From: Methylobacteriaceae bacterium
GTDB taxonomy: Bacteria; Pseudomonadota; Alphaproteobacteria; Rhizobiales; Beijerinckiaceae
NCBI GenBank assembly: GCA_020638195.1
Contig: JACKJC010000005.1
Location: 62,001-126,000, forward strand
DNA: 64,000 nt
Direction of reading: 5' to 3'
Positions 28,556-37,220 of the stretch are shown here, piece by piece. The first letter of the stretch is position 1, and each line of letters begins with the position of its first letter. The notes under the pieces are model-generated. The model did not search any database. It was not told the DNA's origin and saw only the letters and a list, made by a program, of their open reading frames with translations. Made by a program: the position numbers and the translations under genes.

Positions 28556-29427
28556 CACACCCTCACTATCTCGCGTTCGCCAAACAGGCCGAACGGTTGC
28601 ACCATGAGGATGACGATGATCATCAGGAAGCCCGCAACATCCTTGAGGCCCGAGCCGACATAGCCGCCGGCGAGATTTTCCGCGACACCGATCAATATGC
28701 CGGCGAAGCCGGAGCCGATGACGGAGTCCAGTCCGCCCAGAATGGAAGCTGGAAAGGACTTGAGACCGATCTGGAACATGGCGGGCGAGAGGTCGTAGAC
28801 CAGCGCGAAGAGCACGCCCGCGATGCCAGAAATTGCCGCGGAGCAGCCCCAGGCGATCGCGTGAATGCGCGCTGCCGACACTCCCATCAGAAGCGCCGTG
28901 CGGTCATCCGCCGCGACCGCGCGCATGGCGACGCCGATCTTGCTGAAGCGGAAGAACAGATAGAAGGCGCCCATGACGGCGAGCAGCGTCAGGATTGAGG
29001 CGATCTGTGCGCCGCGCAGGCTGACGCCCGCCATTTTCACGACATCGCGGCCGACGCCGAGATTGAGCGCATGCGGATAGGCGTCCCAGACCAGCGTGAT
29101 CAGCGAGCGCAGGACCACCGCGACGCCGATGGTGACAAGCACGGTCGAGAAGATCGGCTCGCCGAGCATCGGTCGCATGATGAAGCGCTCTACCGCGAGC
29201 CCGAGCAGGATCGCAACGACGATCGAGCCGGCGACGACGACGAACACGTTTCCGGTGAGCGTGGTCGAAATCGTCCATGCGATATAGGCCACGATCATCG
29301 ACATCTCGCCCTGCGCGAAATTGGCGAGGCCGGTCGCTTTGTAGATGACCGCAAAGCCCATCGCGATCAGTCCGTAAATGGCGCCGATGGCGATGCCGGA
29401 AGCGACAAGGTCCGCGAAAAGTCTCAC
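28555..29427 (-). CDS. Branched-chain-type ABC transporter permease (LivH family)
   Basis: A 290-residue inner-membrane permease with about eight helices. The N-terminus GIAIGAIYGLIAMGFAVIYKATGLANFAQGE is split here only by family-typical variation (the ANFAQGE motif is diagnostic for LivH). It overlaps the acyl-CoA ligase gene upstream by 4 bp and the livM-like gene downstream by one base, so the genes are translationally coupled. Confidence 0.93.
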   Translation of the reverse strand: MRLFADLVASGIAIGAIYGLIAMGFAVIYKATGLANFAQGEMSMIVAYIAWTISTTLTGNVFVVVAGSIVVAILLGLAVERFIMRPMLGEPIFSTVLVTIGVAVVLRSLITLVWDAYPHALNLGVGRDVVKMAGVSLRGAQIASILTLLAVMGAFYLFFRFSKIGVAMRAVAADDRTALLMGVSAARIHAIAWGCSAAISGIAGVLFALVYDLSPAMFQIGLKSFPASILGGLDSVIGSGFAGILIGVAENLAGGYVGSGLKDVAGFLMIIVILMVQPFGLFGEREIVRV

Positions 29428-31295
29428 GCTTCGCCCCCGTAGATGATCTGCAGCTCGCGTTGGAACTTCTTGTTGATGATGCTGCGCCGCACTTTTTGGG
29501 TCGCGGTCAGTTCGCCGTCGTCGTGATCGAGTTCCTTGTCGAGGATGACGAATTTGCGAATGTTCTCAACGCGCGCGAATTTCTTGTTGGTCTCGCGCAC
29601 GAGGCCATCGACCAGGTCGATCGTTTCCGGCAGTTGCGACAGCGACTTGTAGTTGGTGTACGCCAGCCCCTTGTCGCGCGCCCAGCGTCCAACGGAATCG
29701 TAGTCGATCTGGATGAGCGCGCCCAAGAATTTCCGGCCCTCGCCGACCACGATCGCCTCCTTGATGAGGCCCGTGTCCTTCAGAGAGTTCTCGATCTCCG
29801 AGGGCGCGATATTCTTGCCGCCCGACGTGATGATGATCGCTTTCTTGCGATCGACCACCGCGATCTCGCCATTGTCGAGCACCTCGACGATGTCGCCGGA
29901 ATGCAGCCATCCCTCGTCGTCGACCGTCGACTTGGACGCGGAATCGTCGAGGAAATAGCCCTTGAACACGCCGGGGCTGCGCAGCACGATCTCACCATCG
30001 TCGAGCAGCTTCCATTCCGTGCCTTCGAGCGCGACGCCGGCCGCGCCGATGCGCATGGCGCCGGGCGCCTGCATGAAGCCGACGCCGCCGCATTCGGTCA
30101 GGCCGTAACCCTGCGCTACGGGAATGCCGATGATGTCGAAGAAACGGATCGTCTCCGGCGACACGGCAGCGCCGGCGCATAGCCGCACGCGGCTGCGGTC
30201 GAGGCCCATGTGCTTCTGCATGTTGCGGAACAGCAGGAGCCAGTGCAGGCCATATTCAGCGCGATCAAAGAGACCCGCCTTGCCGCGCTGCCGCCGGTCC
30301 GACAGTACGCGCCCGCGCTTCAGCGACCAGTCGGCCGCCTTGCGCTGCAGCCAGTTGCTGTCGCCGAGCCGGAACATGAAGTTCTGTTGCATCTTCTCGT
30401 AGATACGCGGCACGCCGACGAAGGACAACGGCGCGATCTCGCGCACATTGGCCGCGACCGTGTCGATCGATTCCGCGAAATTCACGATGCCGCCGATGAC
30501 GAGCTGCGTGACCATGGAATAGCAGCGCTCGGCGACGTGGCAGAGCGGCAGGTAGCAGATCGTCTCGAAGCGCGGCCGCTCGAGATCGGTCGCCTTGGCG
30601 TAGCGGTCGGCGGCATAGACGAGATTGCGATGGCTCAGCATCGCGCCCTTCGGCGGGCCCGTCGTGCCCGACGTATAGACCATGATCGCGACATCGTCGG
30701 GCTTAGCGAGATCGATCTCGGCGTCGAGCGCCTCGTCCGCGCCCGGATGGTCCTTGCGCCACACGCGACCGCGCTCGACCAGCGCGTCGAACGACATGAG
30801 CCTGTCGTCGCGGTAGTTGCGCATGCCCTTGGTGTCGACGCACACGATCGCCCGGACGTCGGGCAGGCCGTCGCCATTCGCCATGGCGTCCATGACCTTG
30901 TCGGTCTGCTCCTGATCGCCTGTGAAGACGACGCGGGCGCCGCAATGGCGCACGATATATTGCAGCTCTGGCCAGGGATTGGTGGGATAGATGCCGGTGA
31001 CCGGCGCGCCCAGCATCTCGGCGCCGAGGTCGGCGTAATACCATTCGGGCGTGTTCTCGCTGGCGACGGCGACGCGGTCGCCACGCTTCAGGCCGAGCGA
31101 CTGCAGGCCGAAAGCGACGAGCCGCGCGGTCTCGTAGTAATGCGCCCAGGTGAAGCGTTTCCAGATCCCGTGCTCTTTTTCGCGGATCGCGAGCGCGTCC
31201 GGATGCGCGGTCGCGCGCAGGCGCAGCAGCTGGGGCAGCGTGATGTCGGCGGCCGCCCGACGCGCCGCGAGGTTTCCGAGCCCATCAGAGCGCAT
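29424..31295 (-). CDS. Long-chain-type acyl-CoA synthetase (AMP-forming), importer-linked
   Basis: A 623-residue ANL-superfamily ligase that activates a carboxylic acid to its CoA thioester via an acyl-adenylate. All key motifs are intact: P-loop YTSGTTGPPKG (207-217), YGLTECGG, GWLHSGD, and the C-terminal LTATQKVRR, where Lys601 is the likely adenylation lysine. It is related to FadD15-type long-chain/aryl ligases. The gene is embedded between the ATPase and permease genes of the Liv importer with 4-11 bp overlaps, which suggests that the imported compound is the ligase substrate (vectorial activation); this is inference. Confidence 0.92.
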   Translation of the reverse strand: MRSDGLGNLAARRAAADITLPQLLRLRATAHPDALAIREKEHGIWKRFTWAHYYETARLVAFGLQSLGLKRGDRVAVASENTPEWYYADLGAEMLGAPVTGIYPTNPWPELQYIVRHCGARVVFTGDQEQTDKVMDAMANGDGLPDVRAIVCVDTKGMRNYRDDRLMSFDALVERGRVWRKDHPGADEALDAEIDLAKPDDVAIMVYTSGTTGPPKGAMLSHRNLVYAADRYAKATDLERPRFETICYLPLCHVAERCYSMVTQLVIGGIVNFAESIDTVAANVREIAPLSFVGVPRIYEKMQQNFMFRLGDSNWLQRKAADWSLKRGRVLSDRRQRGKAGLFDRAEYGLHWLLLFRNMQKHMGLDRSRVRLCAGAAVSPETIRFFDIIGIPVAQGYGLTECGGVGFMQAPGAMRIGAAGVALEGTEWKLLDDGEIVLRSPGVFKGYFLDDSASKSTVDDEGWLHSGDIVEVLDNGEIAVVDRKKAIIITSGGKNIAPSEIENSLKDTGLIKEAIVVGEGRKFLGALIQIDYDSVGRWARDKGLAYTNYKSLSQLPETIDLVDGLVRETNKKFARVENIRKFVILDKELDHDDGELTATQKVRRSIINKKFQRELQIIYGGEA

Positions 31296-32094
31296 TGGCG
31301 GCGCTCCCTGCCGGTTCCGAAGGACGTCCGCGCCGACCGAGATAGGCGTCGAGAACGGCCGGATCGTTGCGCACTTCGTCGGGCGTGCCGCCCGCGATCT
31401 TCTGCCCGAAATTCAGCACCTGCACCCGGTCCGATATGTCCATGACGACGCGCATGTCGTGCTCGATCATCAACACGGTGATCCCGAGTTCGTCGCGTAT
31501 ATCGAGAACGAAGCGCGCGATATCCTCGGTCTCTTCCTGGTTCATGCCCGACACCATCTCGTCGAGCAGCAGCAGCTTAGGCTCGCAGGCAAGCGCGCGC
31601 GCCAGCTCGACGCGCTTCTGCTGGCCATAGGACAGCTGGCCGACGACGGAATTGCGGATCTGCTCGATCTCCAGGAATTCGACGATCTCCTCGACCTTTT
31701 CGCGCGCCGCGACCTCCTCCGCGCGCGTGCGACCGAAGAAGAAGGCGGCTTCGAGCACGCTCGACTTCGTATGGATATGACGGCCGACGAGAATATTCTC
31801 GACCACGGTGCCGTGCTTGAAGAGCGCGAGGTTCTGGAAGGTGCGGCCGATGCCGAGCGAGGCGAAGCGCGCCGGCCGCTCGCGCGTGATGTCGGCGCCG
31901 TCGAACAGGATGCGCCCGCTCGTCGGGCGCAGCACGCCGCTGATCAGGTTGAACAGCGAGGTCTTGCCCGCGCCGTTCGGGCCGATGACGCTGCAGATCT
32001 CGCCGCGCGTCACGTCGAAACTGACCTCGGAGACGGCGCGCAGGCCACCGAAGGTGCGCGTCAGAGAGTCGAGCTGGAGAAGCGGCGCGGTCAC
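31285..32094 (-). CDS. Branched-chain-type ABC transporter ATP-binding protein (LivG family)
   Basis: A 269-residue ABC ATPase with Walker A GPNGAGKT (38-45), signature LSYGQQ and Walker B LLLLDE, plus the LivG-specific [14 protein letters not shown] block. The residue after the Walker B DE is Met where Pro is usual, probably harmless. I take the GTG that overlaps the livF-like stop (GTGA) as start; a further GTG three codons upstream is possible. The 3' end overlaps the start of the acyl-CoA ligase gene. Confidence 0.92.
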   Translation of the reverse strand: MTAPLLQLDSLTRTFGGLRAVSEVSFDVTRGEICSVIGPNGAGKTSLFNLISGVLRPTSGRILFDGADITRERPARFASLGIGRTFQNLALFKHGTVVENILVGRHIHTKSSVLEAAFFFGRTRAEEVAAREKVEEIVEFLEIEQIRNSVVGQLSYGQQKRVELARALACEPKLLLLDEMVSGMNQEETEDIARFVLDIRDELGITVLMIEHDMRVVMDISDRVQVLNFGQKIAGGTPDEVRNDPAVLDAYLGRRGRPSEPAGSAANAL

Positions 32095-32945
32095 GACAGC
32101 CACCTCTTGCGCCGCTTGTAATGCTTGACGTCGCGCATCGATTTGTGCGCCCCTGATTGCCCCGCGCCGAGGTAGAATTCCTGCACGTCCTCGTTCTTCG
32201 CGAGCTTGTCCGCGGGGCCGTCGAGCACGATGCGCCCGTTCTCGAGAATGTATCCGTAGTCAGCGATTTCGAGCGCGCGCGCCGCGTTCTGCTCGACAAG
32301 CAATACGGTGAGATCGAGCTTTTTCTTGAGGTCGAGAATGACTTCGTAGATGCGATCGATGATCATCGGCGCAAGGCCGAGCGAGGGCTCGTCCAGCGCC
32401 AGCAGGCGGGGACCGCTCATCAGCCCGCGCGCGATGGCCAGCATCTGCTGTTCGCCGCCGGACATATAGCCGGCGATCTGGTCGCGCCGTTCGGCGAGGC
32501 GCGGAAAGAGCTCGAACGCCTGGTCGCGTCGCTCGCGCCAGACGGCGGCAGACGTCGTGAAGCCGCCGACCTGCAGGTTTTCTTCCACGGTCAGCGCGGG
32601 AAACACGCGCCGGCCTTCGGGCACATGAACGACGCCGCGCCGCACGATTTCGTCTGGCGCGAAGGCGCTTATGTCGGCGCCTTCCAGATGGATCGAGCCA
32701 TTGTTGATCTTGCCTTCCTCCGCATAGAGGATGCCCGACATGGCCTTGAGCATCGTGCTCTTGCCGGCGCCGTTGGAGCCGAGCAGGGCGACGAGCGCGC
32801 CCTTGTCGGCCTGCAGGCTGACGTCGCGCACCGCCTCGATCGCATCGTCGTAGACGACTTGCAGATTGCGGAATTCGATCATCGGCGGCAGCGCGTCGGG
32901 CGCGCGTTCTGCGGGTCCAGCAGGGGATTGAGGTTGCGTCGTCAT
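32091..32945 (-). CDS. Branched-chain-type ABC transporter ATP-binding protein (LivF family)
   Basis: A 284-residue ABC ATPase with Walker A GSNGAGKS (56-63), LivF-type [18 protein letters not shown], signature MSGGEQQ and Walker [14 protein letters not shown]. It has about 20 extra N-terminal residues rich in Pro and Ala, and a C-terminal extension with a basic KHYKRRKRW tail. It pairs with the LivG-like ATPase encoded next. The start lies 4 bp after the stop of the FAD oxidoreductase gene. Confidence 0.92.
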   Translation of the reverse strand: MTTQPQSPAGPAERAPDALPPMIEFRNLQVVYDDAIEAVRDVSLQADKGALVALLGSNGAGKSTMLKAMSGILYAEEGKINNGSIHLEGADISAFAPDEIVRRGVVHVPEGRRVFPALTVEENLQVGGFTTSAAVWRERRDQAFELFPRLAERRDQIAGYMSGGEQQMLAIARGLMSGPRLLALDEPSLGLAPMIIDRIYEVILDLKKKLDLTVLLVEQNAARALEIADYGYILENGRIVLDGPADKLAKNEDVQEFYLGAGQSGAHKSMRDVKHYKRRKRWLS

Positions 32946-32949
32946 GCGG

Positions 32950-34263
32950 TCAGAGCGCCGGCTGTCGGATCTTGGTCGTGCGTTCGGCGACGATGGCGTC
33001 GACGACGAGCTTTGCAGTTTCGGCACAGGCCTGGGTGCCGCCGTTGCCATAGTCCTTGACTGCGTCTCCGACCTGCCACAAGCCGCGCACGGCGCTGTCG
33101 CGCGGCAGATCGAAGCCGGCGCAGGCGCGCTGCGCGGGCCAATCGTCGCGCATCACCCGGATCGACAGCATCTTGGCCTTCCTGTCGAAATCAGGGAATT
33201 GCTCGCGCAGATCCTCGAGGCCGAGCGCCGTCTCCGCCTCGCTGTCGAAGTCGTCGAGCGCGGGCTTCGGGACCGCATAGGCGACGTACAGATGCCAGCC
33301 GGGCGGGGCGAGCTCGGGGCAGGCGGCCGTCATCGTCGCCATGTTGCAGAGGCGCCGGGTCTTGCCGAAGGTCACGATGCCCGGCGCCGTATGCAGCGGC
33401 TCGCGGCTCGCGAAATTGTAGACGATGTTGGCGGCGGATCGCAGGTCCGCCACGCGCTGAACATAGTCGGCGGGAAAGGCGTCGGCGCCAGCCAGGGCGA
33501 GCGTGCCTTTCGGTCCCGCGTTGCTGATGACGATGTCGCTTGCAATTCGAACTGTCTCGCCATCGTGCTGGACAATCACCCCGCGCACGGCGCCGTTTTC
33601 GATCTGCAACGATTGGGCCGGTGACGACAGCCAGACCTCGCCGTGTCTGGCGACAGCGTCGGCTAGCGCCTGCCAGACGCCAATCGTGCCCTGTGGGCAG
33701 AAGCCGAAGCGTTTGAAGGCGCCCTTGCTGACGAAATAGGTGAGGAAGGCGCGCGCCGGCAATTCGTCCGCATTGCAGGCGAAGATCGCCGCGCAAAGGT
33801 TGCGGAAGATGGCGTGGACGCTCTCGTTGCTGGTGAAGGTCGAGAGCCATTCGGCGGTGGACTGGCGGCCATCGGGCAGGGCGCCGGTGCGAGCCTCGGC
33901 GAATTTCTCGAGAATGCGCGCGGCCTGCTTGGTCATCTGTCCCAGCAGGAATCCCCATCCGCCCTTGCCGACGTCGACGACCTTGTGGTCGAGATAGAAG
34001 GCCGAAGCCGGCTCGGGAAAGCGAAGATCGAGCGGCGCGCCGACGAGATGGAACGTTTCCTCGAAAACGCCGCCGACTTCGAGAGCGATCGCGCCTTCGT
34101 TTACGATGAAGCCGTCGATGACGTTCGTAGTCGCGCGACCGCCGACCTTGTCGCGCGCCTCGACGAGAATGGGATGAAAGCCTTGATGGACCAGGCGCGC
34201 AGCCGCGCACAAGCCGCCAGCGCCGGCGCCGATCACGACGGCGTCGGCATGAACCTCTTTCAT
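32950..34263 (-). CDS. FAD-dependent oxidoreductase (phytoene-desaturase/amine-oxidase fold)
   Basis: A 437-residue flavoprotein. The dinucleotide-binding motif VIGAGAGGLCAAARL is at the N-terminus (about 9-23), then EARDKVGGRA, and the C-terminal flavin motif (GLWQVGDAVKDYGNGG) closes the FAD site. The overall layout resembles CrtI-like desaturases/isomerases. The GGAGGG ribosome site supports the ATG of MKEVHAD. It is the first gene of the importer-ligase operon and shares a divergent promoter region, with an operator-like palindrome, with the TetR gene. The substrate is unknown; a desaturation or reduction of an alicyclic ring is conceivable. Confidence 0.82.
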   Translation of the reverse strand: MKEVHADAVVIGAGAGGLCAAARLVHQGFHPILVEARDKVGGRATTNVIDGFIVNEGAIALEVGGVFEETFHLVGAPLDLRFPEPASAFYLDHKVVDVGKGGWGFLLGQMTKQAARILEKFAEARTGALPDGRQSTAEWLSTFTSNESVHAIFRNLCAAIFACNADELPARAFLTYFVSKGAFKRFGFCPQGTIGVWQALADAVARHGEVWLSSPAQSLQIENGAVRGVIVQHDGETVRIASDIVISNAGPKGTLALAGADAFPADYVQRVADLRSAANIVYNFASREPLHTAPGIVTFGKTRRLCNMATMTAACPELAPPGWHLYVAYAVPKPALDDFDSEAETALGLEDLREQFPDFDRKAKMLSIRVMRDDWPAQRACAGFDLPRDSAVRGLWQVGDAVKDYGNGGTQACAETAKLVVDAIVAERTTKIRQPAL

Positions 34264-34325
34264 GCGTTCCCTCCTGACCGATCGCGGCGTTATCGCTCTT
34301 GTGGCCAGAATTCGATGTCTAATAT

Positions 34326-34343
34326 AAACCGGACGACCGTTCA
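34326..34343. promoter_or_regulatory. Putative TetR operator, site B (divergent promoter region)
   Basis: AAACCG-gacgac-CGTTCA, matching the 18-bp palindrome type seen at 26242 and 36326. It lies about 63 bp from both start codons of the divergent FAD oxidoreductase and TetR genes, so one bound dimer could control both and provide autoregulation. Confidence 0.6.
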
Positions 34344-34405
34344 ACTATTTTGATTATTGTCCGCGGTCGATTTATAAGCGACGGCCCCCGAGCATTTCGC
34401 GGCGG

Positions 34406-35056
34406 ATGAACGGACTGGCCATGGCGCGCACGAGATCGCCCAAATTCGAAGACATTCAACTGGGCATATTGAAGAAGGCCGCGCGGCTTTTTGCAAGCCA
34501 TGGCTACGAGCGCACGTCAATCGGCGATCTCGTGCGCGCCTGCGATCTTTCGCGCGGCGCGATCTATCACTATTTCGAATCCAAGGAGGCGATCCTGTTC
34601 GCCATGATGGATTCGCTGGTGCGTGGCTTGCTGGAGACATTGAGCGAAGCCGCAGCGGAAGACGGCGAGCCGATTGAGCGGTTGCAACGGATCATTGCAG
34701 CCTTTGTGGAAACGAATGCACGCTCGCCTGATGAGCAGAAGATCCTGCTGAACGATCTTGGCGCATTGAGTCGCGTCGAACAGAAGCAGATTCATGCGAT
34801 CGAAAAGCAAGTCGTCGAACTCGTCGCCGACGCTATCGTTGCGGCGGACACCCGTGGCCTGGTCACGCCGGGCACCCGAAAAACCTATACGATGATGCTG
34901 TTCGGCATGATCAACTACACATACACTTGGTATGATGCGAAGGGGCCCGTGAAGCCGCGCGAACTCGCGGAAATAGCGACCGACCTTTTCTTCAACGGGT
35001 TTGCGCCTGACGGAGCGAAGGCCGCGCGCCGCATAATGAAAGCTGCTGAAGCCTGA
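34406..35056 (+). CDS. TetR/AcrR family transcriptional regulator
   Basis: A 216-residue repressor-type regulator. The N-terminal helix-turn-helix spans about residues 17-63 (ILKKAARLFASHGYERTSIGDL then LSRGAIYHYFESKEAI), a textbook TetR domain; the C-terminal ligand-binding domain is all helical. The family often senses acyl-CoA or aromatic-CoA intermediates. It is divergent from the importer-ligase operon and next to the acyl-CoA dehydrogenase gene. Three similar palindromes upstream of the surrounding operons are its probable binding sites. A second in-frame ATG (34421) is an alternative start. Confidence 0.92.
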   Translation: MNGLAMARTRSPKFEDIQLGILKKAARLFASHGYERTSIGDLVRACDLSRGAIYHYFESKEAILFAMMDSLVRGLLETLSEAAAEDGEPIERLQRIIAAFVETNARSPDEQKILLNDLGALSRVEQKQIHAIEKQVVELVADAIVAADTRGLVTPGTRKTYTMMLFGMINYTYTWYDAKGPVKPRELAEIATDLFFNGFAPDGAKAARRIMKAAEA

Positions 35057-35089
35057 GGCGCTCGGTCGACTTCATCACATCCAGCTACT

Positions 35090-36274
35090 CTACATCCGCT
35101 TTGCGACTTCCTCGAGCATAACCTCGGTCGCGCCGCCGCCGATCGGCAGGACACGCGCATCGCGCGCCATGCGCTCGATCGGCGTACCGCGCATGAAGCC
35201 TGTTCCGCCGTGCAATTGCAGGCAGCCGTGCACCACTTCGTGCAGGACTTCCGGCGACAACGCCTTCACCATAGAGACCTCGCGCACGCAGTCGCGACCT
35301 TCCGCGGCCAGTTCGGCGGCCTGATAGGCCAGCGCGCGCGCCGCCGCCGCCTTGCTCGCGAGCATCGCTAGCTTCTGGCGTACGCCCTGCTGATCCCAGA
35401 GCGAACCGCCGAAGGCGCGGCGCGTCTTCACATAGTCGACGGTCAGTTCGAGCGCCTTCGCGCTCTCGCCTGCGCAAATGCCGCCGATGCAGATGCGCTC
35501 GTTCTGGAACGTCTCCATGATGCCGTAGAAGCCCTTGTTGACCTCGCCGAGCAGCGCGTCTTTCGAGACGCGCACATTCTCGAAGGTGAGCGCGGCCGTG
35601 TCCGAGCAGAGCCAGCCGTGCTTGTCGAGCTTTGTCGCGGAAACGCCTGGCGTGTCGCGCTCGACGATGAAGAGCGAAATGCCGCGGCTGCCCTTGGCGT
35701 CCGGGTCGGTGCGCGCGGCGACGATCAGGAGATTTCCATAGACCGCATTGGTGATGAACATTTTCGATCCGTCGATCACCCAGTCGTCGCCGCGGCGGCG
35801 GGCGCGGGTCTTGAGGCCCGCGACGTCCGAGCCCGCATGCGCCTCCGTCACGGCGATCGAACAGATCATCTCGCCGCGCACGATCGCCGGCAGATATCTT
35901 GCTTTTTGCTCGGGCGTGCCGCGCAGCGTGATATGGCCCGCCGACATGTCGGTATGCACGAGAACGGAGGAAGTGAATCCGCCGAAAGTGCAGCGGGCGA
36001 GTTCCTCGGAAAACACCATGGAGGCGAGCGGGCCGAGGTCCGTGCCGCCATATTCTGTCGGATAGCGCATGCCGAGCAGGCCGAGCTCGCCCATCTGTCG
36101 AAAGATTTCGCGAGGAATCTTGCCGGCGCGCTCCCAGTCCTCGCCGTTCGGCAGCACGTTCTCATCGACGAAGCGTCGCACCTGATCTCGCATCTGCACG
36201 AGATGTTCGGGCAGGGACGGCGGGTCGGGAAAGCGAAATTCGACGGCCGACGAGCCGCGCGCCTGAACGTTCAT
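35090..36274 (-). CDS. Acyl-CoA dehydrogenase family protein
   Basis: A 394-residue flavoenzyme of the acyl-CoA dehydrogenase fold that introduces an alpha,beta double bond into a CoA thioester, passing electrons to ETF. It contains the FAD/substrate segments SIAVTEAHAGSDVAG (about 139-153) and MFITNAVYG, and LQLHGGTGFMRGTPIERMARDARV at the C-terminal end. The usual catalytic Glu at the C-terminal position is replaced by Gly (PIGGGATEVM), but Glu259 in ETFQNERICIGG is in the place used by isovaleryl-/long-chain-type enzymes. A GGAGGAGAC ribosome site fixes the start at MNVQARG. Divergent from the crotonase-fold gene at 36384. Confidence 0.9.
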   Translation of the reverse strand: MNVQARGSSAVEFRFPDPPSLPEHLVQMRDQVRRFVDENVLPNGEDWERAGKIPREIFRQMGELGLLGMRYPTEYGGTDLGPLASMVFSEELARCTFGGFTSSVLVHTDMSAGHITLRGTPEQKARYLPAIVRGEMICSIAVTEAHAGSDVAGLKTRARRRGDDWVIDGSKMFITNAVYGNLLIVAARTDPDAKGSRGISLFIVERDTPGVSATKLDKHGWLCSDTAALTFENVRVSKDALLGEVNKGFYGIMETFQNERICIGGICAGESAKALELTVDYVKTRRAFGGSLWDQQGVRQKLAMLASKAAAARALAYQAAELAAEGRDCVREVSMVKALSPEVLHEVVHGCLQLHGGTGFMRGTPIERMARDARVLPIGGGATEVMLEEVAKRM

Positions 36275-36325
36275 GTCTCCTCCGGCAGGCCGCACTGGAC
36301 GAGGCCCTTATTGTTGCTGATAATT

Positions 36326-36343
36326 AAACCGAGCGTCCGGTTT
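36326..36343. promoter_or_regulatory. Putative TetR operator, site C (divergent promoter region)
   Basis: AAACCG-agcgtc-CGGTTT, the best of the three sites, with perfect 6-bp arms. It lies 52 bp from the acyl-CoA dehydrogenase start and 41 bp from the crotonase-fold gene start, in the middle of their shared promoter region. Confidence 0.65.
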
Positions 36344-36383
36344 ATGCAATCGACGCGGAAGCGATGGAGGAAGGCGCTTGGCG

Positions 36384-37154
36384 ATGGTGATCTCCGAAAG
36401 ACAAGGCGCAGTCGCCGTTCTGACGCTCGACAATCCCACGCAATACAATGCGCTCGCCTGGGACCTGCTGCGCGATCTCAATGCGGCGTTCGATGCAGCG
36501 CTTGCCGATGACGACATTCGCGCCATCCTGCTTACGGGCGCCGGCAAGGGCTTCTGTTCGGGGGCGCAATTCGGCGGCGACACGTTCGCGCAGGGCGAGA
36601 GGATCGCGGATGCCATGCGCGATCTCGTCAATCCGGTGATCGAGAAAATGCGCAATTCGCCCAAGCCGGTCGTGACAGCGATCAACGGTCCGTCGGCGGG
36701 CGCTGGCGTCGGCGTGGCGCTCGCTGGCGACATGGTCATCGCGGCGCGCTCGGCGCGCTTCATCCTCAGTTTTGTTCGTCTCGGCGCGACGCTCGACGGC
36801 GGCACATCGCTCTTCCTGCAGCGCGCGATCGGCGTCGCGCGCGCCCGCGCGCTGGCGCTGACGGGCCAGCCGCTGACGGGCGAGCAAGCGGCGGAATGGG
36901 GGCTGGTGTGGAAATGCGTCGACGATGCGGATCTGATGGAGGAGGCGATGGCTGCGGCGCAGAAGCTCGCGGCCGGTCCACCCATCGCCATTGCCGCAAT
37001 CAAGGCGCAACTCGAATCCGCCTGGATCGCCGATCTCGCCTCGACGCTGGAACGTGAGGCGGTCGATCAGGCCGAGGTCTTCAAGACGGCGGATTTGCGC
37101 GAGGGGGCGGCGGCCTTCGTCGAGAAGCGCGCACCCAGATTCGTGGGGCGCTGA
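36384..37154 (+). CDS. Enoyl-CoA hydratase/isomerase family protein (PaaG-like)
   Basis: A 256-residue crotonase-fold enzyme. GKGFCSGAQFG (55-65) and NGPSAGAGVGVALAGD (101-116) form the oxyanion hole. Both classical hydratase glutamates are absent; FILSFVRLG followed by Asp138 in TLDGGTS matches the PaaG type, in which the aspartate catalyses double-bond or epoxide/oxepin isomerisation. A GGAGGAAGG ribosome site serves either the ATG chosen or a TTG two codons upstream (36378). It is monocistronic and divergent from the acyl-CoA dehydrogenase. Confidence 0.87.
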   Translation: MVISERQGAVAVLTLDNPTQYNALAWDLLRDLNAAFDAALADDDIRAILLTGAGKGFCSGAQFGGDTFAQGERIADAMRDLVNPVIEKMRNSPKPVVTAINGPSAGAGVGVALAGDMVIAARSARFILSFVRLGATLDGGTSLFLQRAIGVARARALALTGQPLTGEQAAEWGLVWKCVDDADLMEEAMAAAQKLAAGPPIAIAAIKAQLESAWIADLASTLEREAVDQAEVFKTADLREGAAAFVEKRAPRFVGR

Positions 37155-37182
37155 GCGAGCCGCGCAAGGCGTGGAAGACCGC

Positions 37183-37209
37183 AGGGAGATGGCGCGTCGC
37201 CATCTCCCT
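37183..37209. terminator. Hairpin between convergent genes (possible bidirectional terminator)
   Basis: A perfect 12-bp stem (AGGGAGATGGCG / CGCCATCTCCCT) with a CGT loop lies in the 66 bp between the convergent crotonase-fold and substrate-binding-protein genes. The T-run is poor (ACGTTTGTT), so intrinsic termination is likely but not certain. Confidence 0.6.
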
Positions 37210-37220
37210 ACGTTTGTTGA

